Source: Flaviflexus salsibiostraticola (lineage in GTDB: Bacteria; Actinomycetota; Actinomycetes; Actinomycetales; Actinomycetaceae). From it: a stretch of 64,000 bases of DNA. The stretch is from NCBI RefSeq assembly GCF_003952265.1, contig NZ_CP034438.1, positions 1,364,001 through 1,428,000 on the forward strand, given 5' to 3'. This document shows, piece by piece, positions 42,187 through 50,503 of this stretch. The notes below the pieces were generated by a model. The model had not been told where the DNA came from. It made no database searches and worked only from the letters and a program-made list of their open reading frames with translations. A program made the translations under genes and the position numbers. How positions within the stretch are numbered: the stretch's first letter is position 1; each line of letters opens with the position of its first letter.

Positions 42187-43374
42187 GTGAACACTCCTTA
42201 TTGCCGCCCGTGCGAGCAGGCGATGACACGCTATGGAAAGACCAGTACGGGACGTCAGCGCTACCGCTGTGCCGGGTGCAGGACGAGTCGCGTAGCGGCG
42301 ATCGACACCTCCGCGAAAGACTTCGCCCTGTTCTTGTCCTTTCTGTTTTCCCGCCAGCGCCAGCGAGACCTGCCCGGGGCGGGACGGACCTTCCGTCGGC
42401 GCACCGCACGGTTCTGGCAGCTGTGGCCCACCCCCGAGGTGGTCGACGAGGTCCACCGGGTAATCTACGTCGATGGGATCCACCTCGGACGCAGCGCCGT
42501 GATCCTGATCGCCTCCACCGACACCCATGTCGTGGGCTGGTACCTCGCACGCAGTGAACACAGCCAGGCCTGGGGTGCGCTGCTGGCCCGGATCGCACCG
42601 CCACAGGTAGTGGTCACCGATGGTGGATCAGGCTTTGCCAAAGCCCGCCGGGCGCACTGGCCCACCACGAAGGTCCAGCGCTGTACGTTCCATGCTTTCA
42701 GCCAGGTGCGTCGCCAGACCACGACCCGGCCCCGCACTCAGGCCGGAGTGGAACTCTACGGCCTGGCTAAAGCGCTGCTCCACGTCCGCGATAACACCGG
42801 GGCCGCGGCATGGCTGGCCGCTTACACCCAATGGCGCGCCACATGGGAGGCCTTCCTGGCTGAGCGCACTCGACTCGCCACGGGGCAGGTCGTACTCACT
42901 CACCAGCGTCTGGTCACGGCCCGCTCAGCCCTCGATACGCTGATCCGGACCAAGACCTTGTTCACCTACGTCGATCCCGCCAACTTCCCGGTCGACGCCT
43001 ACCTGCACATGCCACTGCCAGCGACGAATAACCGGATCGAGGGTGGGATCAACACTCAACTGCGGGCCCTGCTACGCGATCACCGCGGGATGAGCCTGGA
43101 CAGGCGGATCAAAGCGATCATGTGGTGGTGCTACATGCACACTGAATACCCTGCCAGTCCCGCACGCATCCTCAGGACCATGCCCACCGACACCCAGATC
43201 CAGGCCTACTACCGAGCTGCGGCCAGCCGCGGCGAACACGCCCGGGACATCGGCCTGCCGGGCATCGGCACCGCAGCCGTCTGGAACGAGCTGCACCACT
43301 CGACCAGCTACATCACAACCTGGGACTGACACCCCTCCGATCAAACAAAACCAACACATTTTGTCCTATAAGCC
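42098..43374 (+). mobile_element. IS1249-like element (IS256 family)
   Basis: The left end at 42098 (GGCTTATAGGACATTTCGTG) is the inverse of the right end, whose last base is 43374 (CACATTTTGTCCTATAAGCC), with about 24 of 29 positions matching. The element carries one transposase gene. Two further left-end copies lie outside at 41920 and 42009. No clear target duplication was found, so the original insertion limits are uncertain. Confidence 0.82.
42187..43329 (+). CDS. IS1249-family transposase (IS256 group)
   Basis: 380 residues starting with GTG. The N-terminus has a zinc-ribbon pattern (YCRPCEQAMTRYG, RYRCAGCRTSR). The MULE/transposase core shows Asp in VIYVDGIHLGRS near residue 97, Asp in VVVTDGGSGFAKA, CTFHAFSQVRRQTTT, and Glu in NRIEGGINTQLRALLRDHRG. 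These match IS1249-type transposases known from Corynebacterium and relatives. The frame is intact. Confidence 0.9.
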   Translation: MNTPYCRPCEQAMTRYGKTSTGRQRYRCAGCRTSRVAAIDTSAKDFALFLSFLFSRQRQRDLPGAGRTFRRRTARFWQLWPTPEVVDEVHRVIYVDGIHLGRSAVILIASTDTHVVGWYLARSEHSQAWGALLARIAPPQVVVTDGGSGFAKARRAHWPTTKVQRCTFHAFSQVRRQTTTRPRTQAGVELYGLAKALLHVRDNTGAAAWLAAYTQWRATWEAFLAERTRLATGQVVLTHQRLVTARSALDTLIRTKTLFTYVDPANFPVDAYLHMPLPATNNRIEGGINTQLRALLRDHRGMSLDRRIKAIMWWCYMHTEYPASPARILRTMPTDTQIQAYYRAAASRGEHARDIGLPGIGTAAVWNELHHSTSYITTWD

Positions 43375-43387
43375 CCCACCTTCATCA

Positions 43388-43419
43388 GCGCGCGACTGTT
43401 CGACGACGAACACGCGCGC
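43388..43419. promoter_or_regulatory. palindromic operator-like site upstream of the FGGY kinase at 43440
   Basis: TGTTCG-ACGA-CGAACA at 43397-43412 is flanked by complementary GCGCGCG and CGCGCGC arms. It lies 20 bp before the ATG and 14 bp after the IS right end, so the IS cut off most upstream promoter sequence. Confidence 0.5.
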
Positions 43420-43439
43420 ACTTGTTCAAGGAGGAACAT

Positions 43440-44993
43440 ATGGAATACGTCATGGGTATCGACGCAGGAACGTCTGTCGTCAAAGCAACCATCTTCAGCC
43501 TCGAGGGCCGCGAGGTCGCACGGGCTGCCCGAATAGTCCCGATCCACAACCCTGAGTCCTACATGGCCGAAGAGGACCTGCAGGATGTCTGGATGGCGGC
43601 TGTCGACGCCATCAGCGAATCACTGACGGGCTCCGCCATCACCCCCGATCGGATCCGCGCCGTTGCGGTCACCGGCCAGGGCGATGGCTCCTGGCTTGTC
43701 GACACGTCGGGCAACCCGGTCGGCCCCGCGATCCTGTGGACGGACGGCCGCGCCGGCGACATCGTCGACCGGTGGGGCCAGGACGGCACTCTCTCGAAAA
43801 CCTTCAAGATCACGGGTGGCGGACCCTACGCGGGCACGACCTCCGCGATTCTCCGGTGGCGGATCGAGAACCAGCCGGAACTCCTCGAGCGCGATGACAT
43901 CCGCAACGTCTACTGCAAGGATTGGGTGAGCTTCAAACTGTCCGGCGAGCTCAACTCGGACCCCTCGGACTACTCGCTGATGGGCATCGACACCGTCGCA
44001 CGCGACTACTCCGATGAGGTGCTCGAGGACTTCGGCATCACAGCCGCAAAGAAGTGGCTGCCCGAGCTGAAGAAGAACACCGACCAAGTCGGTGTTGTCA
44101 CCGACCAAGCATCGCATCAGACCGGCCTCAGGCCCGGAACTCCGGTGTTCAAGGGTGGCGTCGACATCTCGTGCTCGTCGCTCGGCTGTGGCGTGGCAGC
44201 ACCGGGGACGGCCATGGCCGTCATCGGCACCGCCGGCATCGTCACCGTTGCCACCGACAAGCCCGAAGATGCCTTCGTGCCCGCGGACGTCGGCTGGCTC
44301 ATCCCCCATACCGACACGACGTGGATCCGCTCTCTCGGCCTGAGCTCGGCAACCCCGAACCTCGAGTGGTTCCTGCGTGAGTTCGGCGAGCAGTTCCGGT
44401 CTGAGGCCAAGGCGGTCGAGGGTCGCAGCCTCTACGACTACCTCGACCAGGAGCTCAAGAAGATGCCTCCCGGCTCGGGCGGCGTCCTCTACCACGGCTA
44501 CAACGCCCCCGGCGGCGAGCGTGCCCCGTTCATCAAGCCGAGCGCGCGAGCATCCTTCAACGGTCTCACGGGCAGCCACACCAGGTGGAACATGCTCAAG
44601 TCCGTCTACGAAGGCGTTGCCCTCGGCATCCGCGACTGCCTCGACCCGATCCCGGTCCAGGTCGACACGATCAACATGGCAGGCGGCGGCGCCAACTCGC
44701 CGGTGTGGAGCCAGATCTTCGCGGACGTCCTCGGACGCACGGTCTCGATCCCCGCAGGCACGGAGTTCGGAGCCAAGGGCGCGGCGATCTGCGCCGCCAC
44801 CGGCGTCGGCCTGTTCGACTCGCTCGAGGAGGGCGTGGCCGCCACGGTCGAGCCGCTCCGCATCTACGAGCCGGACCCGGCGAAGACCGCCCTCTACGAC
44901 GATCTGTACGACATCTACGTGCGTCAGCGGGTCGCCACGATGGACATCTGGGACGATCTCCAGGCATTCACTCGGAAGGCCAGCCGGGCGTGA
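43440..44993 (+). CDS. FGGY-family carbohydrate kinase (EryA/LyxK-like)
   Basis: 517 residues from the ATG behind AAGGAGG. ADP/phosphate loops GIDAGTSVVKATIF and VIGTAGIVTVATD, substrate-region VTGQGDGSWLVD and ILWTDGRAGD, YCKDWVSFKLSG, and YNAPGGERAPFI. The same blocks occur in the kinase at 56086-57594, and they resemble erythritol kinase EryA and L-xylulose/keto-gulonate kinase LyxK more than glycerol or xylulose kinases. It overlaps the following dehydrogenase gene (GTGA). The substrate is not determined. Confidence 0.87.
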   Translation: MEYVMGIDAGTSVVKATIFSLEGREVARAARIVPIHNPESYMAEEDLQDVWMAAVDAISESLTGSAITPDRIRAVAVTGQGDGSWLVDTSGNPVGPAILWTDGRAGDIVDRWGQDGTLSKTFKITGGGPYAGTTSAILRWRIENQPELLERDDIRNVYCKDWVSFKLSGELNSDPSDYSLMGIDTVARDYSDEVLEDFGITAAKKWLPELKKNTDQVGVVTDQASHQTGLRPGTPVFKGGVDISCSSLGCGVAAPGTAMAVIGTAGIVTVATDKPEDAFVPADVGWLIPHTDTTWIRSLGLSSATPNLEWFLREFGEQFRSEAKAVEGRSLYDYLDQELKKMPPGSGGVLYHGYNAPGGERAPFIKPSARASFNGLTGSHTRWNMLKSVYEGVALGIRDCLDPIPVQVDTINMAGGGANSPVWSQIFADVLGRTVSIPAGTEFGAKGAAICAATGVGLFDSLEEGVAATVEPLRIYEPDPAKTALYDDLYDIYVRQRVATMDIWDDLQAFTRKASRA

Positions 44994-46048
44994 GAGCAAT
45001 CGTCAAGACCGGTGATGGGCAGGTCGGCCTCCGTGAGGTTGCCGACCTGCCCGGGCCCGGGCCTGGCACCATCACAGTCAATGTCGCCGCAACCGGGATC
45101 TGCGGCACGGATCGGAACGAGATTCGGGGCACCGACGGCATGATTCCCAGGATCCTCGGACACGAGGTCTCGGGTGTTGTCGCCGCCATCGGCGATCCCG
45201 TTCCAGGCGTTCCGATCGGCGTCGAAGTCGGGGACCGAGTCGTCATGGAGACCGACGCGTACCTCTGCCGGGCCTGCCACTGGTGCCGCACGGAGCAGTT
45301 CAACCGCTGTCCGCACCGCACCGGCATCGGCCGCACGGCGGAGGGTGGGCTCGCCGAGAAGATCAACATTCGTGCCGATGCCGTTCACCGGTTGCCGGAC
45401 AGCGTCCCGCTGCTGGAAGGTGCTCTGCTCGAGCCTCTCGCGGTCGCCGTCCACTCGGTCCTCGAGGGCCCGTTCAGGGTAGGCCCTGGTTCGACTGTCG
45501 TCGTGACCGGGCCGGGCACGATGGGTCAGCTCACTGCGCAGGTCTGTACTGCGGTCGGAGCACGCGTCATCATGGTCGGTCTCGACCGGCATGAGGCGCG
45601 GTTGAGGACCGCCAAGGACAACGGCGCATACGCCGCGGTCAGCTCCGAGTCGACCGATGTGCGGGCCCTCATCGACTCGCTGACGGACGGGATGGGGGCG
45701 GACCACGTGTTCGAGTGCAGCGGCTCTGTCGCCCAGGTGAACAGCGGCCTCAGCTATCTCGGTAAGGGTGGGAAGCTCGGGCTTGTCGCCTTCTACAAGG
45801 AGCCGCTGACCATCGACGCGATGCAGGTTGTCCACAATGAGCTCGAGATCGTCGGCTGCCGCGGCAAGCGGGCCTCGAGCTTCCGGACGGCGCTCGCGCT
45901 CCTCGATGAGGGACGCCTGTCCCTCTCCCCCCTCATCGGCTCTGTTCGCTCGCTGGACGAGTGGGACGAGGCCATCGAGGAGGTGGGACGGGGACTCAAG
46001 GTCATTATGCTGCCCGGAGGGGCGGCACTCGACTCCCCGCTTCCCTAG
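44990..46048 (+). CDS. zinc-dependent MDR alcohol dehydrogenase
   Basis: 352 residues from a GTG overlapping the kinase stop. Catalytic zinc GICGTDRNEIRG and LGHEVSGVV, structural zinc CRACHWCRTEQFNRC, nucleotide loop VTGPGTMGQLTAQV. It belongs to the polyol/threonine dehydrogenase branch. Coupling to the EryA-like kinase suggests it oxidises the kinase's product or a precursor polyol. It ends before a clear terminator. Confidence 0.9.
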   Translation: MRAIVKTGDGQVGLREVADLPGPGPGTITVNVAATGICGTDRNEIRGTDGMIPRILGHEVSGVVAAIGDPVPGVPIGVEVGDRVVMETDAYLCRACHWCRTEQFNRCPHRTGIGRTAEGGLAEKINIRADAVHRLPDSVPLLEGALLEPLAVAVHSVLEGPFRVGPGSTVVVTGPGTMGQLTAQVCTAVGARVIMVGLDRHEARLRTAKDNGAYAAVSSESTDVRALIDSLTDGMGADHVFECSGSVAQVNSGLSYLGKGGKLGLVAFYKEPLTIDAMQVVHNELEIVGCRGKRASSFRTALALLDEGRLSLSPLIGSVRSLDEWDEAIEEVGRGLKVIMLPGGAALDSPLP

Positions 46049-46051
46049 AGA

Positions 46052-46083
46052 AACGGCCGGCTGCCTTCGTGTGGCCGGCCGTT
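46052..46083 (+). terminator. terminator after the FGGY kinase-dehydrogenase pair
   Basis: 10-bp GC-rich stem AACGGCCGGC (46052-46061) with GCCGGCCGTT (46074-46083). Confidence 0.75.
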
Positions 46084-46332
46084 CTCCTTGGTGACCGGCC
46101 GCCGGTGACGTGCTCGCTTGTGCTGCGATGCACCCGTCGGCGCACCGGCCGGAACTCTCCGTTTGTGGCGGCGTCATTCATGCAGGCGCGGGCTCCGATG
46201 TATCCCATGAGCCCCATAGATCCCTCCCATTCACCCTCGCCATTGAGTAGAGTGGTATGGAACACACAGGCGTGTCACGTCCAATGATGGACGGTCACGC
46301 TTTTCTGCAATGACGCAGCAAAGGAACGGCTT

Positions 46333-46971
46333 ATGACTACTACCGACCAGGATTACGTCGAATATGTGATCCGCACTGCGGCAGAGACCGCCATCGCGAA
46401 CGAGGACTACTTCTGTCAGCTCGACTCCGTCGTCGGCGACGGCGACTTCGGGTATTCACTTGCACGCGGCTTTGAACGCCTGCTCGAGCAGTGGGACGAG
46501 ATCGATCGGTCGAACCCGGCAGCCTTCATCCAGAAGACTGCCATGATCCTCACGAGCCGCATCGGCGGCTCGTCGGGACCCATTTGGGGTACGGCCTTCA
46601 TGCGGGCATCCGCGGTTGCCCGCAAACACCCCGAGTTCACCGCTCAGACTGTCGTTGAGATGATCCGCTCGGCGATCGAGGGCATCCAGGCGCGGGGCGG
46701 GGCCGAGCTCGGCGACAAGACGCTGCTCGACGCGCTTGCACCGATGGCGGATGCGATCGAGGAGCGCGCGCAGTCCGGGGCCTCGGGCCGGGAGATCGCG
46801 GAGCATGCGGCGGCTGTCTGCTCCGAAGCCGCCGATGCCACCAAGGAGCTCATGGCGCGACGCGGCCGCGCGTCCTACACATCTGAACGCTCGATCGGCT
46901 CGGTCGATGCGGGCGCGAAGGGCGTTTCCGTCATCGTCGACGAGATCGCCAAGAACTGGCCGAATCCCTGA
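46333..46971 (+). CDS. dihydroxyacetone kinase subunit DhaL-like
   Basis: 212 residues, all-alpha DhaL domain alone. The nucleotide/Mg motif is VVGDGDFGYSLARG near residue 35, with Phe where the classical motif has His (GDGDHG). Later blocks GGSSGPIWGTAF, LGDKTLLDALAP and RGRASYTSERSIGSVDAGAK are typical. The DhaK partner follows 59 bp downstream. No DhaM phosphotransfer protein is present, so whether this pair uses ATP or a distant PTS protein is open. Confidence 0.88.
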   Translation: MTTTDQDYVEYVIRTAAETAIANEDYFCQLDSVVGDGDFGYSLARGFERLLEQWDEIDRSNPAAFIQKTAMILTSRIGGSSGPIWGTAFMRASAVARKHPEFTAQTVVEMIRSAIEGIQARGGAELGDKTLLDALAPMADAIEERAQSGASGREIAEHAAAVCSEAADATKELMARRGRASYTSERSIGSVDAGAKGVSVIVDEIAKNWPNP

Positions 46972-47030
46972 ACACCAACCGCCCGCCGGGCAGGGTGCGC
47001 GGCGGGACTGCTCAGCGCAGAGGAGAACCA

Positions 47031-48026
47031 ATGAAGAAGTTCATGAACGACCCGAAGAATTTCGTGCCGGAGATGCTGGACGGCATCGCCCGCGCCAACC
47101 CCGACACCCTCAAGTACGTCCCCGACTACAACCTCATCATGAGGGCGGATGCGCCGTCGAACGATCGCGTGACGATCCTTCAGGGATCCGGATCGGGTCA
47201 CGAACCTGCCCACGTCATGACCGTCGGCAAGGGCATGCTGACCGGCGCATGCCCGGGCGACGTGTTTGCGGCCCCGCCGATGGACTACGTCTACGAGTCC
47301 GCGAAGCTGCTCAACAGCGACAAGGGCGTCCTCCTCCTCGTCAACAACTACACGGGCGACCGCATGGCGTGGGAGATGGCGAAGGAGGCGCTCGAGGCCG
47401 AGGACATCAAGGTCGACATCGCCTACGTCAACGATGATGTCGCCGTCCAGGACTCGACGTACACCGTGGGCCGCCGCGGCGTGGCAGGCAACTTCTTCGT
47501 CATGAAGGCTGCAGGCGCACTCGCAGAGAAGGGCGCCTCCCTCGAGGAGGTCAAGGCGATCGCCGAGAAGGTCAACAGTGTCATCCGGACGATGGGCATC
47601 GCGCTGTCCGGCACGACCCCGCCCGCCAAGGGTGAACCGATCTTCACACTCGCCGATGATGAGATGGAGGTCGGCGTCGGCATCCACGGTGAGCCGGGAC
47701 GCCGCCGCGACAAGATGAAGTCCGCGGACGAGATCGTCGACGAGCTCCTCGAGGCCGTCGTCTCCGACCTTCCGTTCGAGTCCGGCGACGAGGTTGCGCT
47801 CATGATCAACGGTCTGGGCGGAACGCCGATCTCGGAGCAGTACCTCCTGTACGGCATCGCCCACAGGAAGCTCGCGGAGAAGGGCATCAAGGTCTGGCGC
47901 TCCTACGTCGGTGAGTACTGCACCTCGCTGGAGATGGCCGGCGTCTCGCTCACCCTCTGCCGGGTCGACGATGAGCTGAAGGAGCTCCTCGTCGAACCCG
48001 CCGAGATTGCGATCCGCACCTTCTGA
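47031..48026 (+). CDS. dhaK: dihydroxyacetone kinase subunit DhaK
   Basis: 331 residues, normal for the separate DhaK subunit. QGSGSGHEPAHVMTVGKGML is the substrate-domain signature and GVGIHGEPG near residue 220 holds the His that forms a hemiaminal with the ketone. The order is DhaL then DhaK. It is distinct from the fused DhaKL at 33097-34806, so the strain has two glycerone or ketose kinases. A 17-bp terminator follows. Confidence 0.92.
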   Translation: MKKFMNDPKNFVPEMLDGIARANPDTLKYVPDYNLIMRADAPSNDRVTILQGSGSGHEPAHVMTVGKGMLTGACPGDVFAAPPMDYVYESAKLLNSDKGVLLLVNNYTGDRMAWEMAKEALEAEDIKVDIAYVNDDVAVQDSTYTVGRRGVAGNFFVMKAAGALAEKGASLEEVKAIAEKVNSVIRTMGIALSGTTPPAKGEPIFTLADDEMEVGVGIHGEPGRRRDKMKSADEIVDELLEAVVSDLPFESGDEVALMINGLGGTPISEQYLLYGIAHRKLAEKGIKVWRSYVGEYCTSLEMAGVSLTLCRVDDELKELLVEPAEIAIRTF

Positions 48027-48041
48027 TCAATCCCGACAGGC

Positions 48042-48079
48042 AGTGGTGTGCCCGGCGGTTCTCCGCCGGGCACACCACT
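48042..48079 (+). terminator. terminator of the dhaL-dhaK operon
   Basis: Perfect 17-bp stem (48042-48058 with 48063-48079) and a TTCT loop. Confidence 0.9.
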
Positions 48080-48170
48080 ATCTCACCCATAGCGCGATCA
48101 TCCGTCTGGACTGGTCCCACACCTGCACATTCTCTCTCCCCCAGCGCTCGCATTCTCCCTGGGACTTTAG

Positions 48171-48182
48171 ATGTATATACAT
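48171..48182. promoter_or_regulatory. palindrome upstream of the transaldolase-like gene
   Basis: ATGTATATACAT is a perfect 12-bp palindrome in an otherwise GC-rich region, 48 bp before the ATG at 48230. It may overlap a -10 element or be an operator. A TATACATG half is also found upstream of the RLP gene (28538-28545). Confidence 0.4.
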
Positions 48183-48229
48183 GTCTATCTGGCGCGCGTA
48201 GAATGGGAAGAAGTAGTAAAGGAGCTGCT

Positions 48230-49543
48230 ATGAGCACACATACCGGTGTCGTCCTGACTGTCAGAGATCTCGGACTGGCCAACCAGACCGATCAGGTCGA
48301 CGATATCCACAGAGTTCTCGACACAACGATCGACTACGACACGTTCGACCTGCTGTCCCGCCGGGTGAAGAACCTTGGCGTGGGCGATGAGCTGCAGAAG
48401 GTCGTGTCGTACTTCAAGACACCGGCTGGCGAAACGCCCGCCGGCTTCCGCAGGGCCTTGAGGCTGTCCGGAGAGACCCTCATCGTCGACCTCGAACGCG
48501 ATATCTCACGCGATAAGAATGGCGTGAAGCGGCCGACGAAGGTGCTGTACTCGGCCGACTCGGCGAACCCGTACGAGGTCGAGCCGATCGCTCCCTTCAT
48601 CGCGAACCTCACCTGCAACCCCGGCATCATCTATGACCTGTTCCTCAACAACCCCAAGGCGAATGTGGGGAACAAGTTCAAGGATCGCGACGAGGTCATG
48701 ACCGCGCTCGGCGACGTCCTCGGCCCCGGCTGCGACATCTCCGTCGAACTCAACAACCCGTTCAACCCCGACTTCGACGCCATCCTCGAGGAGGCCGAGC
48801 GCTTCCGCGAGATCCTCTCCCCGTGGCGCGTCGTCATCAAGGTGCCCCATACGGGGCCCGTCAACGCCGACAACTACCGACAGCTCCTGAGCGGCAGCGG
48901 TCAGCTCGATGTCGCCTACGATAAGGGCTCGACCGCCGACATGCTGCGCGGCCACCGACTCGCCCTCAAGCTGCACGAGCACGGCTTCCGCGTGAACTTC
49001 ACGCTCATGTTCGAGCCGTACCAGGCACAGATGGCACTGCAGGCCCGGCCCGCCTTCATCAACTCCTTCATTCGGCACAGGAAGATGCAGAGCGAGCGGA
49101 TCACGAAGCTGCTTGCCGCGTACGAAGGCTCCGGGGAGGCGCATGTCGTCGATGAGCTGCGCAGCTACCTCATCGCGAACGACTACTTCCCGGCCGGTTC
49201 CGAGGACATCGGCGAGAAGGAGGTCCTCGCCAAGGCGAACGACGTCCAGCGCCACCGCGGCGGCAGGAAGGGCGAGCCGGCCGATGGGCTGGACAATGTC
49301 CGCCACAACCTGCGCGCGCTGCGCCAGGCCAATCTGCCGGATACGCGCCTCATCATCTGCTCGATGGAGGGGCCGGACAACTACCCGGAGATCGACCGCC
49401 TCCTCGTGGAGCCCGAGTTCGCCGACATGGCCGACAGGATCGTTGTCACGACGGAGCCGCAGTACCTGGCTCGCTTCACGTCGACGAACCAGGTCGTCTC
49501 CTACCAGCGCCGCTTCATGAAGGCAGCCGAGGGCGCCTCCTGA
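48230..49543 (+). CDS. long transaldolase-like protein
   Basis: 437 residues, well above the roughly 220 to 370 of known transaldolases. The family signature is present in altered form: SADSANPYEVEPIAPFIANL followed by TCNPGIIYDL (usual TTNPS), a Schiff-base Lys near residue 203 in RVVIKVPHTGPVN, and NFTLMFEPYQAQMALQARPA with INSFIRHR. About 100 N-terminal residues precede the fold. A C-terminal extension with DTRLIICSMEGPDNYPEID is also unusual. It probably moves a three-carbon unit between sugar phosphates or acts as an aldolase. AAAGGAG lies 7 bases before the ATG. It is monocistronic, between terminators. Confidence 0.72.
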   Translation: MSTHTGVVLTVRDLGLANQTDQVDDIHRVLDTTIDYDTFDLLSRRVKNLGVGDELQKVVSYFKTPAGETPAGFRRALRLSGETLIVDLERDISRDKNGVKRPTKVLYSADSANPYEVEPIAPFIANLTCNPGIIYDLFLNNPKANVGNKFKDRDEVMTALGDVLGPGCDISVELNNPFNPDFDAILEEAERFREILSPWRVVIKVPHTGPVNADNYRQLLSGSGQLDVAYDKGSTADMLRGHRLALKLHEHGFRVNFTLMFEPYQAQMALQARPAFINSFIRHRKMQSERITKLLAAYEGSGEAHVVDELRSYLIANDYFPAGSEDIGEKEVLAKANDVQRHRGGRKGEPADGLDNVRHNLRALRQANLPDTRLIICSMEGPDNYPEIDRLLVEPEFADMADRIVVTTEPQYLARFTSTNQVVSYQRRFMKAAEGAS

Positions 49544-49555
49544 GTGGTGGCAGAA

Positions 49556-49596
49556 GATAGAGGAAGGCGCCCCGCTCCGGGGCGCCTTCCTCTATC
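49556..49596. terminator. bidirectional terminator between transaldolase-like and DeoR genes
   Basis: Perfect 19-bp stem (49556-49574 with 49578-49596) and a 3-nt loop. Confidence 0.92.
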
Positions 49597-49619
49597 TGTG
49601 TCTCAGTGGCATCCGCCCG

Positions 49620-50408
49620 TCAGCGGGACGCCGAGACCGGCGGTCCGACCTTGACTGTCGCCCCCCGATCGAGCATGGACTGGACAATCTCGTCGCTTGT
49701 GCCCGAGTCGACGACGACATCGTCGAAGTCCGCGGTGTCGGCAACACGGTGGAGAGCAGTGCGCTCGAACTTCGAGTGCGTGACGGCCAGGTGCGACTGG
49801 CTCGCGGCGGCGATCATGAGCGACTTGTATTCAGCCACCGCATCATACGGATGGTAGACGACCCCGTCATTGACGGCGGCGGCCGAGATGATGGCGTGAT
49901 CGGCTCGCACCCTCTTGAGCATCTCAATGCCGGCCGGCCCATAGTTCGCATCGAGGTGGCGATCGTAGCGCCCGCCGAGCGTGATGAGCTCCCAATCGGG
50001 CACCGATCCGGCCAGGGCGATGATCGACCAATTGTTCGTGATGATCGTGAGTCCGCCGATGTGGGTGTAGGCCTTGAGCACCGAGTACACGGTCGACGAG
50101 TCATCGAACAGGAGGGACGTTCCGCGGGTGATAAGGCTCGCGAACTGCGTGGCGAGGGAGGCCTTCTCATCCTCCTCCTGCGTGAGCCGATACTTCATCG
50201 ACGTCTCGGACAGCGAGGTGGCAACGGCGCTGACCTCGCCCCGGGATCGGACGATGACGCGGTCCTCCTCGAGCTCCGACAGATCCCGATAGATCGTCAT
50301 CGGCGAGGCGTCGACGAGCTTGAGGATGTCCTCCACTCGAGCCGTTCCCGCGTTCAGCACAAATTCGGCGAGCAGCTGCTGCCGCTCATTCTTGCTGAGC
50401 TGAGCCAC
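49620..50408 (-). CDS. DeoR family transcriptional regulator
   Basis: 262 residues from a GTG that follows GGGAGG. The HTH is GTARVEDILKLVDASPMTIY near residues 20-40, and the sugar-phosphate-binding DeoRC domain shows LLFDDSSTVYSVLKA, LTIITNNWSI, TLGGRYDRHL and ADHAIISAAAVND. DeoR proteins usually sense phosphorylated ketoses. It sits just downstream of the 54181-50504 kinase/dehydrogenase operon, with a terminator between, and is its likely regulator. An inverted pair GAACA and TGTTC lies in its upstream region (about 50424-50445). Confidence 0.92.
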   Translation of the reverse strand: MAQLSKNERQQLLAEFVLNAGTARVEDILKLVDASPMTIYRDLSELEEDRVIVRSRGEVSAVATSLSETSMKYRLTQEEDEKASLATQFASLITRGTSLLFDDSSTVYSVLKAYTHIGGLTIITNNWSIIALAGSVPDWELITLGGRYDRHLDANYGPAGIEMLKRVRADHAIISAAAVNDGVVYHPYDAVAEYKSLMIAAASQSHLAVTHSKFERTALHRVADTADFDDVVVDSGTSDEIVQSMLDRGATVKVGPPVSASR

Positions 50409-50467
50409 GTCGAACCTCCCACTTCTTCACGAACAGTCACGCTTGTTCTTCTACGATAGCGAAATGA

Positions 50468-50499
50468 GGCGTGCCGGGAGCGCAGACTCCCGGCACGCC
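50468..50499 (-). terminator. terminator of the 54181-50504 operon
   Basis: 13-bp perfect stem (50468-50480 with 50487-50499), 4 bp after the dehydrogenase stop. Confidence 0.88.
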
Positions 50500-50503
50500 G
50501 TGT

